From the NCBI RefSeq assembly GCF_030066995.1, contig NZ_JASJAP010000006.1, positions 124,001 to 188,000 of the forward strand: a DNA stretch of 64,000 nucleotides, given 5' to 3'. The notes beneath the pieces were generated by a model, which did not search any database, was not told the origin of the DNA, and saw only the letters and a program-made list of their open reading frames with translations. Shown piece by piece: positions 52,245 through 61,906 of this stretch (the first letter of the stretch is position 1; each line of letters starts with the position of its first letter). The DNA is from Erythrobacter sp. Its GTDB lineage: Bacteria > Pseudomonadota > Alphaproteobacteria > Sphingomonadales > Sphingomonadaceae. The translations under genes and the position numbers were made by a program.

Positions 52245-52760
52245 ATGAGGATTGCCGACCGTACCGAACTCGCCAACAAACCGCGCCCGCTCACCTGCTC
52301 GCCGGACACCAGCGTGCGCGACGCCGTCACGCAAATGGCGGAGAAGAATTACGGGTCGATCTTCATTCTCGATGATGATGAGCGGGTGCTTGGCGTGATG
52401 ACGGAGCGCGATATCTTCCGCCGCGTGATCGGCGAAGACCGCGATCCCAAGACGACCACTGTTGGCGAGGTCATGACCACCGAGGTCCGTCAGGCGAACA
52501 AGGACGACAAGATCCTCGACTGGCTGCAAGTGATGTCCAACGAGCGCTTTCGCCGGCTGCCGATTGTAGATGAGAATGGGCGACTGATCTCCGTCATGAC
52601 GCAAGGTGACTTTGTCGCGTACACTTGGCCACAAATGCTCAGTCAACTGGGCCAGATGGCGCAGGCAACGCTTGCCCCGGCGTTCAACCCGCTGATCATT
52701 CTGGTCGGGATCGGCGCTTACACGATCGCGCTTATCGGATTGCTGCTTTACGCGCTCTAG
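52245..52760 (+). CDS. CBS-domain protein with C-terminal membrane helix
   Basis: The protein has 171 residues. Two CBS motifs (about 10-65 and 80-130: VRDAVTQMAEKNYGSIFILDDD, MTERDIFRRVI, RFRRLPIVDENGRLISVMTQGD) form one adenosyl-nucleotide-binding module. A hydrophobic helix (ILVGIGAYTIALIGLLLYAL) ends the chain. CBS pairs sense AMP/ATP or SAM; the tail would anchor the sensor to the membrane. The ATG at 52245 has GAGGAG upstream, and earlier in-frame sequence comes from the tandem repeat. Confidence 0.85.
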   Translation: MRIADRTELANKPRPLTCSPDTSVRDAVTQMAEKNYGSIFILDDDERVLGVMTERDIFRRVIGEDRDPKTTTVGEVMTTEVRQANKDDKILDWLQVMSNERFRRLPIVDENGRLISVMTQGDFVAYTWPQMLSQLGQMAQATLAPAFNPLIILVGIGAYTIALIGLLLYAL

Positions 52761-53116
52761 AGGCGCTGCATCAATTCGATCTGATTGCCGAACGGATCCT
52801 CGGCAAAGAAGCGCGCATAGCCTTCGATAGGCTTGTCATCGCGCGTCGCGTAACCGGCGCTTTCAAGCCGCTCTCGCAGGGCCGCAAAGTCATCGACGAG
52901 AAGCGCCGGATGCGCCTTGCGAGCCGGAGTAAAGTCCGGATCGATGCCCACGTGCAGGTTCACGGCCGCGCTTTCGAACCAACAGCCCGTTGGCGACAGG
53001 TTTGGCGGCTTGGGCACCTCGGTCATCCCGAGGCCTTCGCCGTAGAACGCGCGCGCCCGGTCTTCGCCCCCTTGCGGTATGGCGATCTGGACGTGATCAA
53101 GACCGAGAACGGCCAC
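52757..53116 (-). CDS. VOC/glyoxalase superfamily protein
   Basis: The small VOC-fold protein has 119 residues with paired beta-alpha-beta modules: GLDHVQIAIPQGGEDRARAFYG and PALLVDDFAALRERLESAGY ... YARFFAEDPFGNQIELMQR. Metal-ligand positions (His near 6, Glu near 115) are kept, suggesting a metal-dependent lyase, dioxygenase or resistance protein. I choose the GTG at 53116, one base past the RelA stop. An ATG at 53146 inside relA is possible. Confidence 0.82.
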   Translation of the reverse strand: MAVLGLDHVQIAIPQGGEDRARAFYGEGLGMTEVPKPPNLSPTGCWFESAAVNLHVGIDPDFTPARKAHPALLVDDFAALRERLESAGYATRDDKPIEGYARFFAEDPFGNQIELMQRL

Positions 53117-53117
53117 G

Positions 53118-55208
53118 CTAGATCCGTTCCGCCTGGGCCACTGCATCGCTGGCGCGCAGCGCGCTCAGAATGCGGCTGAGGTGCGCCAGATCCTGCACAT
53201 CGGCGGTGATCTCATAGGTCGTGAAAGGGTGTTCGAGCTGGGTTTGGTCAAGGCTGATGACGTTGCATTTCGCCTTGGCGAAGATGCCGGCCATTTCAGC
53301 CAGTGTGCCAAGCCGGTCGTAAAGCGTCACCCGAAGTCGGCCGACCGCCCCCTGCGACCGCTTGCCCCAGGACAAATCCAGCCAGTCGCTATCGACACCG
53401 TTGGCAAGTTCCAGACAGGTGATTGCGTGGACCAGCACAGGCTCACCCTTGCGCCTTAGCCCGACGATCCGATCGCCGGGCACGGGGTGGCAGCAGGTCG
53501 CAAGCTCAAAGGCGACGCCAGGCGTGAGCCCCTTGATCGAAATGGCGTGATCGCGCCGCGACCACTGGTCGTCATCCTCAAGCTCCGCCGTGCATCCCGG
53601 AACCAGCGCTTCCATCACCTCGCGGTCCGAGATCTTGGCGGATCCGATTGCAAACATCAGGTCTTCCGGCCCATCCATGCCGAGCCGCTCGATCGCCCCG
53701 CGAATAGCCTTCTTGCCGACATTGGCGGGCACGCGCTGCGAGATCGCGTCGAACAGCTTGGAGCCGATCGTCGCCACTTCCGCACGCTCCTTGAGGCGCA
53801 CAGCGCGGCGGATCGCCGCGCGCGCCTTGCCGGTGACGACGAAGTTGAGCCAGGACAGTTGCGGTTCGGCGTAGGGCCCCTTGATGATCTCGACCACATC
53901 GCCGTTATCGAGCGGGGTGCGCAGCGGCATGTGCCGTCCGTTGATCTTGGCCCCGACGGTGGCGAGCCCCAGATCGGTGTGAACCGCGAAGGCAAAGTCG
54001 ACCGAGGTTGCGCCCTTGGGCAGCTGAAACAGCGCGCCCTTGGGCGTGAAAGCGAATATGCGATCCTGATAGATCGCCATACGCGTGTGTTCGAGCAGCT
54101 CTTCGGCATCGTGGCTGGTGTCTACAATCTCGATCAGGTCGCGCAGCCAACCCACCGCGCCATCGGGCTTGTCGCCTTGCTTGTACGCCCAGTGCGCGGC
54201 GAGACCGAACTCGTTGCGCTGGTGCATTTCGCGCGTGCGGATCTGAACCTCGACGCGCATCGAATTTTCCCACATCAGCGATGTGTGCAGGCTGCGATAG
54301 CCGTTGGTCTTCGGCGTCGAAATGTAGTCCTTGAACTTGCCCGGCAGGAACTGCCAGGTCATGTGCAGCACGCCCAGAGCGCGGTAGCAGTCGGCCTCGT
54401 TATCGGTCAGCACCCGGAAGGCCATGATGTCGGTCACCTGCTCGAAGCTGACGTGGCGCTCCGACATCTTCTGCCAGATCGAATAGGGGTGCTTCTCGCG
54501 TCCCATCACTTCGACCTGCACACCCGCTTCGGCGAGCGCCTGCTTGATCGTCAGCGCGATCCTTTCAACCTGTCCCCCGTCAGCGCCGCGCAGCTCCTCA
54601 AGCTTGCGGGTGATGGTGACATACGCTTCAGGCTCCAGCTCGCGGAAGGCCAGCGCCTGCATCTCGCGCATGTATTCGTACATCCCCACCCGCTCGGCGA
54701 GGGGGGCGTAGATCTCCATCGTTTCACGCGCGATACGCTGGCGTTTCTCGGGCTTCTTGATGAAATGGAGCGTGCGCATGTTGTGCAACCGGTCCGCCAG
54801 CTTGACGAGCAGCACCCGGATATCTTCCGACATCGCCAGCAGGAATTTGCGCAGGTTCTCCGCCGCGCGTTCGTTTTCCGGCATGGTCTCGATCTTGGAG
54901 AGCTTGGTCACGCCATCGACCAGCCGCGCAACCTCCGGGCCGAAGTTGGCCTCGATATCCTCGATTGTCGCCAGCGTGTCCTCGACCGTGTCGTGGAGCA
55001 GCGCGGTCATGATCGTTTCCTGATCGAGCTGGAGATCGGTCATCAGACCCGCCACCTCGACCGGGTGCGAGAAGTAGGGATCGCCCGACGCACGCTTTTG
55101 CGAACCGTGTTTCTGCACGGTGTACACATAGGCGCGGTTCAGCATCGCCTCATCGGCGGCCGGGTCGTAATCCTTGACCTTTTCGACTAGTTCGTACTGA
55201 CGCAGCAT
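53118..55208 (-). CDS. Bifunctional (p)ppGpp synthetase/hydrolase (RelA/SpoT)
   Basis: This Rsh protein of 696 residues makes and hydrolyses the stringent-response alarmone. Order: HD hydrolase (HPVEVAGL, LLHDTVEDT), synthetase (FRVLTDNEADCYRALGVLH, DYISTPKTNGYRSLHTSL, VEVQIRTREMH), TGS (IFAFTPKGALFQLPKGATSVDFAFAVH), zinc-finger-like ATCCHPVPGD, and ACT domain at the end. Both catalytic halves look intact, as expected for the single alphaproteobacterial Rsh. ATG 55208 is preferred over an upstream in-frame start. Confidence 0.95.
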   Translation of the reverse strand: MLRQYELVEKVKDYDPAADEAMLNRAYVYTVQKHGSQKRASGDPYFSHPVEVAGLMTDLQLDQETIMTALLHDTVEDTLATIEDIEANFGPEVARLVDGVTKLSKIETMPENERAAENLRKFLLAMSEDIRVLLVKLADRLHNMRTLHFIKKPEKRQRIARETMEIYAPLAERVGMYEYMREMQALAFRELEPEAYVTITRKLEELRGADGGQVERIALTIKQALAEAGVQVEVMGREKHPYSIWQKMSERHVSFEQVTDIMAFRVLTDNEADCYRALGVLHMTWQFLPGKFKDYISTPKTNGYRSLHTSLMWENSMRVEVQIRTREMHQRNEFGLAAHWAYKQGDKPDGAVGWLRDLIEIVDTSHDAEELLEHTRMAIYQDRIFAFTPKGALFQLPKGATSVDFAFAVHTDLGLATVGAKINGRHMPLRTPLDNGDVVEIIKGPYAEPQLSWLNFVVTGKARAAIRRAVRLKERAEVATIGSKLFDAISQRVPANVGKKAIRGAIERLGMDGPEDLMFAIGSAKISDREVMEALVPGCTAELEDDDQWSRRDHAISIKGLTPGVAFELATCCHPVPGDRIVGLRRKGEPVLVHAITCLELANGVDSDWLDLSWGKRSQGAVGRLRVTLYDRLGTLAEMAGIFAKAKCNVISLDQTQLEHPFTTYEITADVQDLAHLSRILSALRASDAVAQAERI

Positions 55209-55262
55209 TGACGCGAATATGCGGCGCGCGCCCGCGCTGAGCAAGCGATAAGAGGGTCTGCG

Positions 55263-56600
55263 TCATCTGATGATGGGATCGCGCCCATCGGCGCGGCCCG
55301 GAGTGCCGCGCCCGACAGCGCCCATCGCCAGCCAGGTCGCCGCCGTGATCGTCCCGACCCGGCCAAGAAACATCAGCGCAACCAGAACGAGTTCGGCATC
55401 GACCGGCAATTGCCCGGTAATCCCTCGGCTAAGACCCACGGTCGCGAACGCCGAGATGCACCCGAACAGGATGTCGCTGAGCGCGTGCGGCGTGCGCACC
55501 GAAAGGTAGAATGAAGCGAAGAAAATGACGCTGAGGCCCAGTATGATCACGGTCACCGCCTGACTGGCGAGACGGTAGCTGAGCACGTGGCCCATCAATT
55601 CTGGCTCGCCGCGCCCACGCACCTGGTAGATGAGGATGACGAACAACACCGCAACGGTGGTGATCTTGATGCCGCCCGCCGTACCCGCGCTGCCTCCCCC
55701 GATGAACATCAGCGCGTAGTGGAACAGCACCGTCTCATCGCGCAGCGCGCCGATATCCAGGCTGTTGAAGCCAGCGGTGCGCGGCATCGCGGAATGGAAG
55801 AACGCGTTCAGAGCGCGTTCGCCCCAGTTCATCGGCCCCAGGGTTCCGATATTGCTGCTTTCCGCGATGAGGATCGTCAGGAAACCGAGCGCGAGAAGCG
55901 TGATTGTCCCGGCCACTGTAATGTTGGTGTGCAAAGTCCAGTCCCTGCGATTGCGGCCGCATGACAGCAGGTCCTGCAAAACGGGAAAACCCAGCGAGCC
56001 GACAATGACGGCAGCGGCGAGCGGCAGGAGGATGAGGGCGTCGAGATTGTAGGACATGACGCTGTCGGAGAAAGTCGAAAACCCGGCGTTGTTGAACGCG
56101 CTCACCGCCTGGAAAAGGCCGTGCCAGAACGCGCTTGCCAGGGGCATGTCTTAATTCTGGTGGAAGCGAAACGTCAGGATCGCGGTCGTGATTGCCTCGA
56201 CGACAACCGTGATGAGCAGAATGAGCTTGATCGCGAATATCGCATCCGAAAGGTTGAGCTGTTCGCGTTCGACTTCGCGCTCAAGCGTTCGGCGCAGAAC
56301 GAAGCCGCGCCCGACCGTCAGGGCCAGCAGGCTCGCCGACATCTTGGTCCCCAGCCCGCCAATCTGGATAAGGACAAGGATCGCAATCTGTCCGTACATA
56401 CTCCAGTAGACGGGCGTGTCCTCGACGATCAGGCCCGTGACCGCGACGGCCGAGACCGATGTGAACAAGGCGGTCGAAAGCGGCGCGCCAAGCTCGCCCG
56501 CGCGCGCCACCGGCAACCAAAGCGCCAGCGTGCCAACGGCAATGGCGACAAGGTATAAAACCGGAATGATGCGAATAGGATGGCGCAGCGCCCAGAACAT
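55263..56600 (-). pseudogene. trkH: TrkH-family potassium transporter, interrupted by an in-frame TAA
   Basis: Two halves of one TrkH protein lie in the same frame. The first (56600-56151, 149 residues) has the start of the transporter and SAVAVTGLIVEDTPVYWSMYGQIAILVLIQIGGLG. The second (ATG 56147 to 55263, 294 residues) resumes with WHGLFQAVSAFNNAGFSTF and includes MPRTAGFNSLDI, GGGSAGTAGGIKITT and ATVGLSRG. The TAA at 56153-56151 is the only break, with no frameshift. Each part carries some selectivity-filter loops, so neither is a full channel. A nonsense mutation, a sequencing error or translation as two pieces are possible. Confidence 0.8.
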
Positions 56601-56728
56601 GCACCTTCAATGCGTGGACGAGACGATTGGTCCCGACCGACCACAAAAGGATTCAAAAGCTTGAGAGGCTTAAGCGACGCTCGGCGCTTCCGACCTGCCC
56701 GCCGACTTGATACGCAGCGCCCTGCCGA

Positions 56729-57586
56729 TCAGCTCCACGTCGCCCTTGGCGGCAGGCTCATCAGGATCGCATCGATATTGCCGCCCGTCTTAAGGCCGAA
56801 GATCGTACCGCGGTCATAGACCAGGTTGAACTCGGCGTAGCGTCCCCGGTATTCGAGCTGCACTGCCTCGTCCTCGGGCGTGAACGCGCTCCCCATGCGC
56901 TTGCGCACCAGCTTTGGAAAGATGTCGAGAAAAGCCCGGCCCACGTCTTGCGTGAAAGCGAAATTGCGCTCCCAGGCGGCGTCATCCTCGCATTCGAGGT
57001 GGTCGTAGAATATGCCCCCGACGCCGCGATCGACGCCTCGATGCGGAATGTGGAAGTATTCATCCGCCCACTTCTTGTAACGTTCGTAATAGGTCGGGTT
57101 GTGGCCCATGCAGGCCGCGCGCATGGCAGCGTGAAACTCCTCGGTGTCCTCGTCATAGGGGATCGGCGGGTTGAGGTCCGCGCCCCCGCCAAACCACGCT
57201 TTGCCCGTGGTCAAGAAGCGCGTGTTCATATGCACGGCGGGAACATGCGGATTGGCCATGTGCGCGACAAGGCTGATGCCGGTCGCGGTGAAGCCCGGAT
57301 TGTCGGCGTCCGCGCCGTTGATTTGCCCCGCAAACTCTTTGGGAAAGCTCCCCATCACGGTCGAACAATTGACGCCGACCTTTTCGAACACTGTCCCCTT
57401 CATGAGGCCCTGCACGCCGCCGCCCGGATTGTCGTTGCCTTCCTCTTCGCGGCTCCAGGGCGTGTACTCAAAGGCCGCGTCGGAGCCCGCCTCGCGTTCG
57501 ATGTCCTCGAAGGCGGCGCAGATCTGGTCGCGCAGACTCTCGAACCACTCCTTCGCCCGCGCGGTGTGCGGCGCCCATTCGCTCAT
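56729..57586 (-). CDS. hemF: Oxygen-dependent coproporphyrinogen III oxidase
   Basis: This haem-pathway enzyme of 285 residues performs the aerobic double decarboxylation of coproporphyrinogen III to protoporphyrinogen IX. Family segments are intact: GGGVQGLMKGTVFEKVGVN, PAVHMNTRFLTTGKAWFGGGADLNP, HIPHRGVDRGVGGIFYDHL and YAEFNLVYDRGTIFGLKTGGN. The ATG at 57586 gives the usual MSEWAP-like start; an upstream ATG at 57625 would add 13 residues. Confidence 0.96.
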   Translation of the reverse strand: MSEWAPHTARAKEWFESLRDQICAAFEDIEREAGSDAAFEYTPWSREEEGNDNPGGGVQGLMKGTVFEKVGVNCSTVMGSFPKEFAGQINGADADNPGFTATGISLVAHMANPHVPAVHMNTRFLTTGKAWFGGGADLNPPIPYDEDTEEFHAAMRAACMGHNPTYYERYKKWADEYFHIPHRGVDRGVGGIFYDHLECEDDAAWERNFAFTQDVGRAFLDIFPKLVRKRMGSAFTPEDEAVQLEYRGRYAEFNLVYDRGTIFGLKTGGNIDAILMSLPPRATWS

Positions 57587-57707
57587 GATGCTCGATCCCG
57601 TCCCAATTATCCCTGATGTGTCCATCCGCTTTGACAGCGTTCAAGTCAATGCGCTTTGCGGCTGAAGAAGGCTTGCCAAGGCCGGCTCAGCGGGGCATTC
57701 GGGCCGC

Positions 57708-58430
57708 ATGGTTCCTGTTTCGTTCACTTCCAGCCTTGGCGCCGCGCTTGAGTTTGCCGGTGAGGAGCTTGTGCTGCTCAAGTCCAACGCGCTCTACTGG
57801 CCGAGTGAGCGCGCGCTGCTGGTGGCGGACCTCCACCTTGAAAAAGGCAGCTGGTACGCGCAGGCGGGGCAGATGCTCCCGCCCTATGACAGCCGCGAGA
57901 CGCTGGAGCGAGTGGCGGATGCGGTGAAGGCCACCGGCGCGCGCCGGGTGATCACGCTGGGCGACAATTTCCACGATGAGGCGGGCACACACCGGCTCGA
58001 TCCCTACGCTGCCGGAATGCTCGAATCGCTCATCCGCGCGCTCGACTGGGTGTGGATCACCGGCAATCACGACGAGACGATGCCGCGCGCCTTCGGAGCA
58101 GCGGTTGAGGCGGAGCTGGTCGTGAATGGCATAACGCTGCGCCATGAAGCCAGATTGGGCGAGACCCGGCCCGAACTCTCCGGCCACTTCCACCCGAAGA
58201 TGCGCGTGCGGGTAAGGAACCGTCACATCGCCCGGCCCTGCGCGGTGCTGAGCCGCTCGAAGACGGCAGGGGACCGCCTGATCGCGCCCGCCTTTGGCGC
58301 CTACACAGGCGGCATGGACGCAGGCGCCCCGGAAATAATCAAGGCGCTGAGTCCGGCAACCACAATCGACGCGGTGCTGCCTGCGAAGGGCAAACTGGTA
58401 AGCTTTCCGCTCTATCGCGAGGCGGCCTAA
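57708..58430 (+). CDS. pdeM: Ligase-associated DNA damage response endonuclease PdeM
   Basis: The metallophosphoesterase has 240 residues with DLHLEKGSW, LGDNFHDEAG, ITGNHDE and LSGHFHPKM, the full di-metal motif set of PdeM. In the known system this nuclease works with a DNA ligase, an Lhr-type helicase and an exonuclease-like protein in DNA repair. Those partners are not seen nearby in this window. It reads divergently from hemF. Confidence 0.9.
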   Translation: MVPVSFTSSLGAALEFAGEELVLLKSNALYWPSERALLVADLHLEKGSWYAQAGQMLPPYDSRETLERVADAVKATGARRVITLGDNFHDEAGTHRLDPYAAGMLESLIRALDWVWITGNHDETMPRAFGAAVEAELVVNGITLRHEARLGETRPELSGHFHPKMRVRVRNRHIARPCAVLSRSKTAGDRLIAPAFGAYTGGMDAGAPEIIKALSPATTIDAVLPAKGKLVSFPLYREAA

Positions 58431-58504
58431 GACTCATCTGGCCTTTTGGCGACCGAATCCCTACATTAAGCACGTCCAATGAAGGCTAAAACAGGAGATT
58501 ACAC

Positions 58505-59047
58505 ATAGCCCGTCCACCTCGGCGTTCGATGGCCCCGCCCGTTAAAAGCGGCCCTCGCTACGATCAGTTTATTCAAGTCCCCAAGGTCCGCGTTATCGAC
58601 GATGAAGGCGAGAACCTTGGCGTGATGTTCACGCGCGAAGCGGTTGAGCAGGCTCAGGACAAGGGGCTGAACCTTGTCGAAGTGTCCCCCAACGCGGACC
58701 CGCCCGTGTGCAAATTCCTCGATGTCGGAAAATACCGCTACGAAGCCCAGAAAAAGGCCAACGCGGCGCGCAAGACGCAGAAGACGCAGGACATCAAGGA
58801 AGTCAAAATGCGTCCCAACATCGACACGCACGATTACGACGTGAAGATGAAGAACGTGAACAAGTTCATCGACAACGGCGACAAGGTAAAGGTGACGCTG
58901 CGTTTTCGCGGGCGCGAAATGGCCCACCAGCACCTTGGCATGGATCTGCTCAAGCGTGTCCAGGAGGACGTGGAGGAAATCGCCAAGGTCGAAGCCTTCC
59001 CTCGCCTTGAAGGGCGCCAGATGCTGATGGTGCTCGCGCCCAAGTAA
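58505..59047 (+). CDS. infC: Translation initiation factor IF-3, probable ATA start
   Basis: IF-3 binds the 30S subunit and monitors start-codon choice. Both domains are present: N-domain [21 protein letters not shown], linker with repeated Lys, and C-domain [22 protein letters not shown]. The first ATG (58529) lies inside protein-like sequence; ATA at 58505 stands 7 bases after CAGGAGA and adds the usual basic ARPPRRS end. infC normally uses a rare start codon (AUU in E. coli) so that IF-3 represses its own translation, so I choose ATA, giving 180 residues. Confidence 0.9.
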   Translation: MARPPRRSMAPPVKSGPRYDQFIQVPKVRVIDDEGENLGVMFTREAVEQAQDKGLNLVEVSPNADPPVCKFLDVGKYRYEAQKKANAARKTQKTQDIKEVKMRPNIDTHDYDVKMKNVNKFIDNGDKVKVTLRFRGREMAHQHLGMDLLKRVQEDVEEIAKVEAFPRLEGRQMLMVLAPK

Positions 59048-59075
59048 GCGATTGTGGCGCTGATCAAGAGATGAA

Positions 59076-59114
59076 ACAAAAGGGCGAGAGCGCTGAGCGC
59101 TTTCGCCCTTTTGT
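59076..59114 (+). terminator. Rho-independent terminator after infC
   Basis: AAAAGGGCGAGAGCGC and GCGCTTTCGCCCTTTT form a 16-pair stem with one mismatch and a 3-base loop, extended by flanking A-T pairs. The 3' arm ends in a T run. It begins 29 bases after the infC stop. Confidence 0.9.
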
Positions 59115-59476
59115 GTGGCGCGTTCACCCTTGGCGGCTTGGTGACTAGCGATGATTGCGAGCCGGTCAGCGCGCCCCATAAGAGCGCCGATCTCGCCATC
59201 TACACCGCAGTGTTCCCCGCTCGGCACGAACCGACACAAAGACCGATCCTTCGATCCTCCATGGCGTTCGTCGATTTCGGTCAACGGTTTACCCTTTTCG
59301 ACCAAGGCCTTGCGGAAACCGATCGCCGGGCCCAGGCGTTGGCTCAGTGTTGTATGAACAGCGACATCGCCCGCATCTCCAAACGCGTGTGATCTTCGGT
59401 ACGCGAAGGCTCCAGCGCTCCCCTCGCAAGAGCGTAAAACAGAAGAGCCTCTCTCATCTGGCAAAGGAACAACCGC
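59115..59476. other. Intergenic stretch between infC and DUF547 genes
   Basis: No supported gene is seen. Short frames open here lack ribosome binding sites and recognisable content. The promoter of the DUF547 gene should lie in its right half. Confidence 0.5.
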
Positions 59477-60601
59477 ATGGGTTTTGTGCGCTCATCTTCC
59501 GTCCATCTGACCACGCTCGCGGTGTGCGCGTTGGCCGTGGCGCCCGCTGGCGCGCAGGAGCCCGGCACGCCGTTCGCAACCTTCGCACCGGGCGCGGCGA
59601 CCAACACCAACTCGATCGATTACGACGTCTGGGACGAAGCGGTTAAGAAGATCGTCATCTCGATGGGGCCCTCGCTGCGCCAGACGGCGGGCCGCCCACC
59701 CGACGGCTATGGCACGCGCCGCGTGTACGGCCACACCTCGCGCTATCGCCTCGAAGGGTCGCGCGTGACCTTCAGCTTTCTCGACGCCACGATCATCGGC
59801 AACCTCGCGCAGTATCGCCAGGACCTGCAAATGGTGGGCGACAAGGTCGATCTCCAGTCGCTGAGCCGCAATGAACAGCTCGCATTCTGGCTCAATCTGC
59901 ACAACGTGGCGATGGTCGAACAGATCGGCAGCGCGTGGCCGGTGCGCCAGCCGCGCTCGCTCGAGATCGATGGCGTGCCGCTTGACGATGCGAAGTTCAT
60001 CACCGTCGAAGGCGTCGCGCTTTCCCTGCGCGACATTCGCGAGAAGATCGTCTTTGCCCATTGGCGGGATCCCTCGGTCATCTACGGCTTCTGGCGCGGT
60101 GATATTGGCGGTCCCTCAATCCAGCGCGAGGCGTATACCGGGGATAATGTGAGACGCCTGCTCGAACGCGGCGCGAACGAATTCGTCAACTCGCTGCGCG
60201 GCACACAGAAGCAGGGCGGCGAATTGCAGGTCGCGACGCTTTATGAAGAATACGCCGCGTTCTACTTCCCCGATTTCGAGACCGATCTGCGCGCGCATCT
60301 GGCGAAATACGCCAAAGAGGACGTCGCCAGCATCCTGGCCGACACATCGCGCACGAAGGCCGTCATCAAGGAGTACGATATCGCTGACCTCGCCGGCGGC
60401 GCCCGCGAGCCAAGCTACAGCTTCATCGAAGACGCCAATGGCCGCGCGCAAAGCTTTCGCATTCCGCGGGCCATGGGCGCGCTGCTCGCTCAGCGTGAAG
60501 AAAAGTTCCGTCGCATCATGAAGGAAGGTCGCACGGGCACGGTCACTTTCAGTGAAATCGAATTGCCCGATGAAGAGGGCAAGAAGGACGAGGTCGAGTA
60601 G
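59477..60601 (+). CDS. Secreted DUF547 protein, first paralogue
   Basis: The exported protein has 374 residues and signal peptide 1-26 (ending PAGAQ). A DUF547 domain covers about 130-270, with the family core NEQLAFWLNLHNVAMVEQI and the conserved LSLRDIREKIVFAHWRDPSVIYGFWRGDIGGPSI. DUF547 has been likened to papain-like or transglutaminase-like folds, but no activity is certain. The next gene is a clear paralogue in the same orientation, indicating local duplication. Confidence 0.85.
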   Translation: MGFVRSSSVHLTTLAVCALAVAPAGAQEPGTPFATFAPGAATNTNSIDYDVWDEAVKKIVISMGPSLRQTAGRPPDGYGTRRVYGHTSRYRLEGSRVTFSFLDATIIGNLAQYRQDLQMVGDKVDLQSLSRNEQLAFWLNLHNVAMVEQIGSAWPVRQPRSLEIDGVPLDDAKFITVEGVALSLRDIREKIVFAHWRDPSVIYGFWRGDIGGPSIQREAYTGDNVRRLLERGANEFVNSLRGTQKQGGELQVATLYEEYAAFYFPDFETDLRAHLAKYAKEDVASILADTSRTKAVIKEYDIADLAGGAREPSYSFIEDANGRAQSFRIPRAMGALLAQREEKFRRIMKEGRTGTVTFSEIELPDEEGKKDEVE

Positions 60602-60721
60602 TCGGGCCGCCCCGCTTGCGCATTCGCCCTGGGTTGCCTTGATAGGAAGTCAGCGCACTTGAAACGGGGCTCGAATTGCGAGATAATTTTACTGGGAGGC
60701 AAGGAACAGGAGACTAGGGTC

Positions 60722-61906
60722 ATGTCAGGCCAGTCCTTGCGAGCGTCGCTCTCTATCGGGTCGGCTATCGCTATCAGCGCCGTCGCAGTCACCAGTGTAG
60801 CCGCTTCGGCCAAAGTGGCTGTTCAACCCGTCACGGCCAATGAAAGTCCAATTGCGGAAAGTCCAACTGCAATCGCCTCGCAATGCGATCCTTTCGCGAT
60901 CTTCGCTCCGACCAGGACCCCGGTCCGTCACCGCATCGACTACGGTATCTGGGACTACGCGCTCAAGCAGATGGTCGTGTGGATGGGGCCTTCGCTTAGG
61001 AAGCGGCCGGCCATTTTCCAGCAAGCCGTCGCGCAGGGGCGCCTTCGCGCCGGTCACAATTCGCGCTTCCGCACCGAAGGGGCGCTGGTCGCTTTTTCGC
61101 GCATGGACCAGGAGGCCATCGCCAGTTTTGGCCTGTATCGCCAGGAACTTGAGCAAGTCGCGGACACTCTCGACATCAGCACCCTCCCGCGCAACGAACA
61201 GCTCGCCTTCTGGCTCAACCTCCACAATGTCGCGATGGTCGAAAAGATCGCCGAAAACTGGCCCTTCCGCCAGCCACGCGCGCTGATGATCGACGGCGTG
61301 CCGCTGGACGAGGCCAAATTCCTCAACGTGCGCAGCGTCGCGATGAGCCTGAGGGATATTCGCGAGAATATCGTCTACGCCAACTGGCGCGATCCCAAGG
61401 TCATTTACGGTTTCTGGCGCGGCGAGATCGGCAGCCCGTCGCTCGAACGCGTGGCCTATTCCGGCGGGAATGTGAGTAGCCTGCTGTCGATCAAGGCCGA
61501 GGAATACATCAACTCGTTGCGAGCGACCGAGAAGCGCGGCGACACGCTGCATGTGTCCACGCTCTACGACGAAGTGAGCCGGTTCTACTTCCCGGATTTC
61601 GATGCCGATGTGCGCGCCCACATGACCGAATTCGCCAAGGAAGACGTGCTCCAGATGATCGGACGCACCAGCAGGACTGAGGCCACGATCCGCGAATGGG
61701 ACATTGCCGATCTCTCAGGGGGAAGGCGCGATTCGATCTCTGCTCAAAGCGCCCGGCCAGGTGTCTCCGCCGGGATGATGGAAATCCTTGGTCAGCGCGA
61801 GCGCAAGTTCCGCGAACTGGCGAGAGAGAAGATCCCGACGGGCCGGGTCTTTCTCACCGAGATCACGCTTCCGGGTGACGATCCCAACAAGGGCGAGGTC
61901 AAGTAG
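60722..61906 (+). CDS. Secreted DUF547 protein, second paralogue
   Basis: The exported protein has 394 residues and an N-terminal hydrophobic signal region (about 8-30). The DUF547 core repeats that of the preceding gene: NEQLAFWLNLHNVAMVEKI, MSLRDIRENIVYANWRDPKVIYGFWRGEIG, and FYFPDFDADVRAHM. The ATG at 60722 has GGAGACTAGG upstream. The two paralogues differ mostly in the N-terminal third, suggesting divergence after an older duplication. Confidence 0.85.
   Translation: MSGQSLRASLSIGSAIAISAVAVTSVAASAKVAVQPVTANESPIAESPTAIASQCDPFAIFAPTRTPVRHRIDYGIWDYALKQMVVWMGPSLRKRPAIFQQAVAQGRLRAGHNSRFRTEGALVAFSRMDQEAIASFGLYRQELEQVADTLDISTLPRNEQLAFWLNLHNVAMVEKIAENWPFRQPRALMIDGVPLDEAKFLNVRSVAMSLRDIRENIVYANWRDPKVIYGFWRGEIGSPSLERVAYSGGNVSSLLSIKAEEYINSLRATEKRGDTLHVSTLYDEVSRFYFPDFDADVRAHMTEFAKEDVLQMIGRTSRTEATIREWDIADLSGGRRDSISAQSARPGVSAGMMEILGQRERKFRELAREKIPTGRVFLTEITLPGDDPNKGEVK

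Noticed and set aside
53487..55190. 567-codon plus-strand frame opposite relA/spoT
   Set aside because: It is antisense to a clearly conserved Rsh gene and rich in Arg, His and Leu, as expected from the reverse strand of a high-GC gene.
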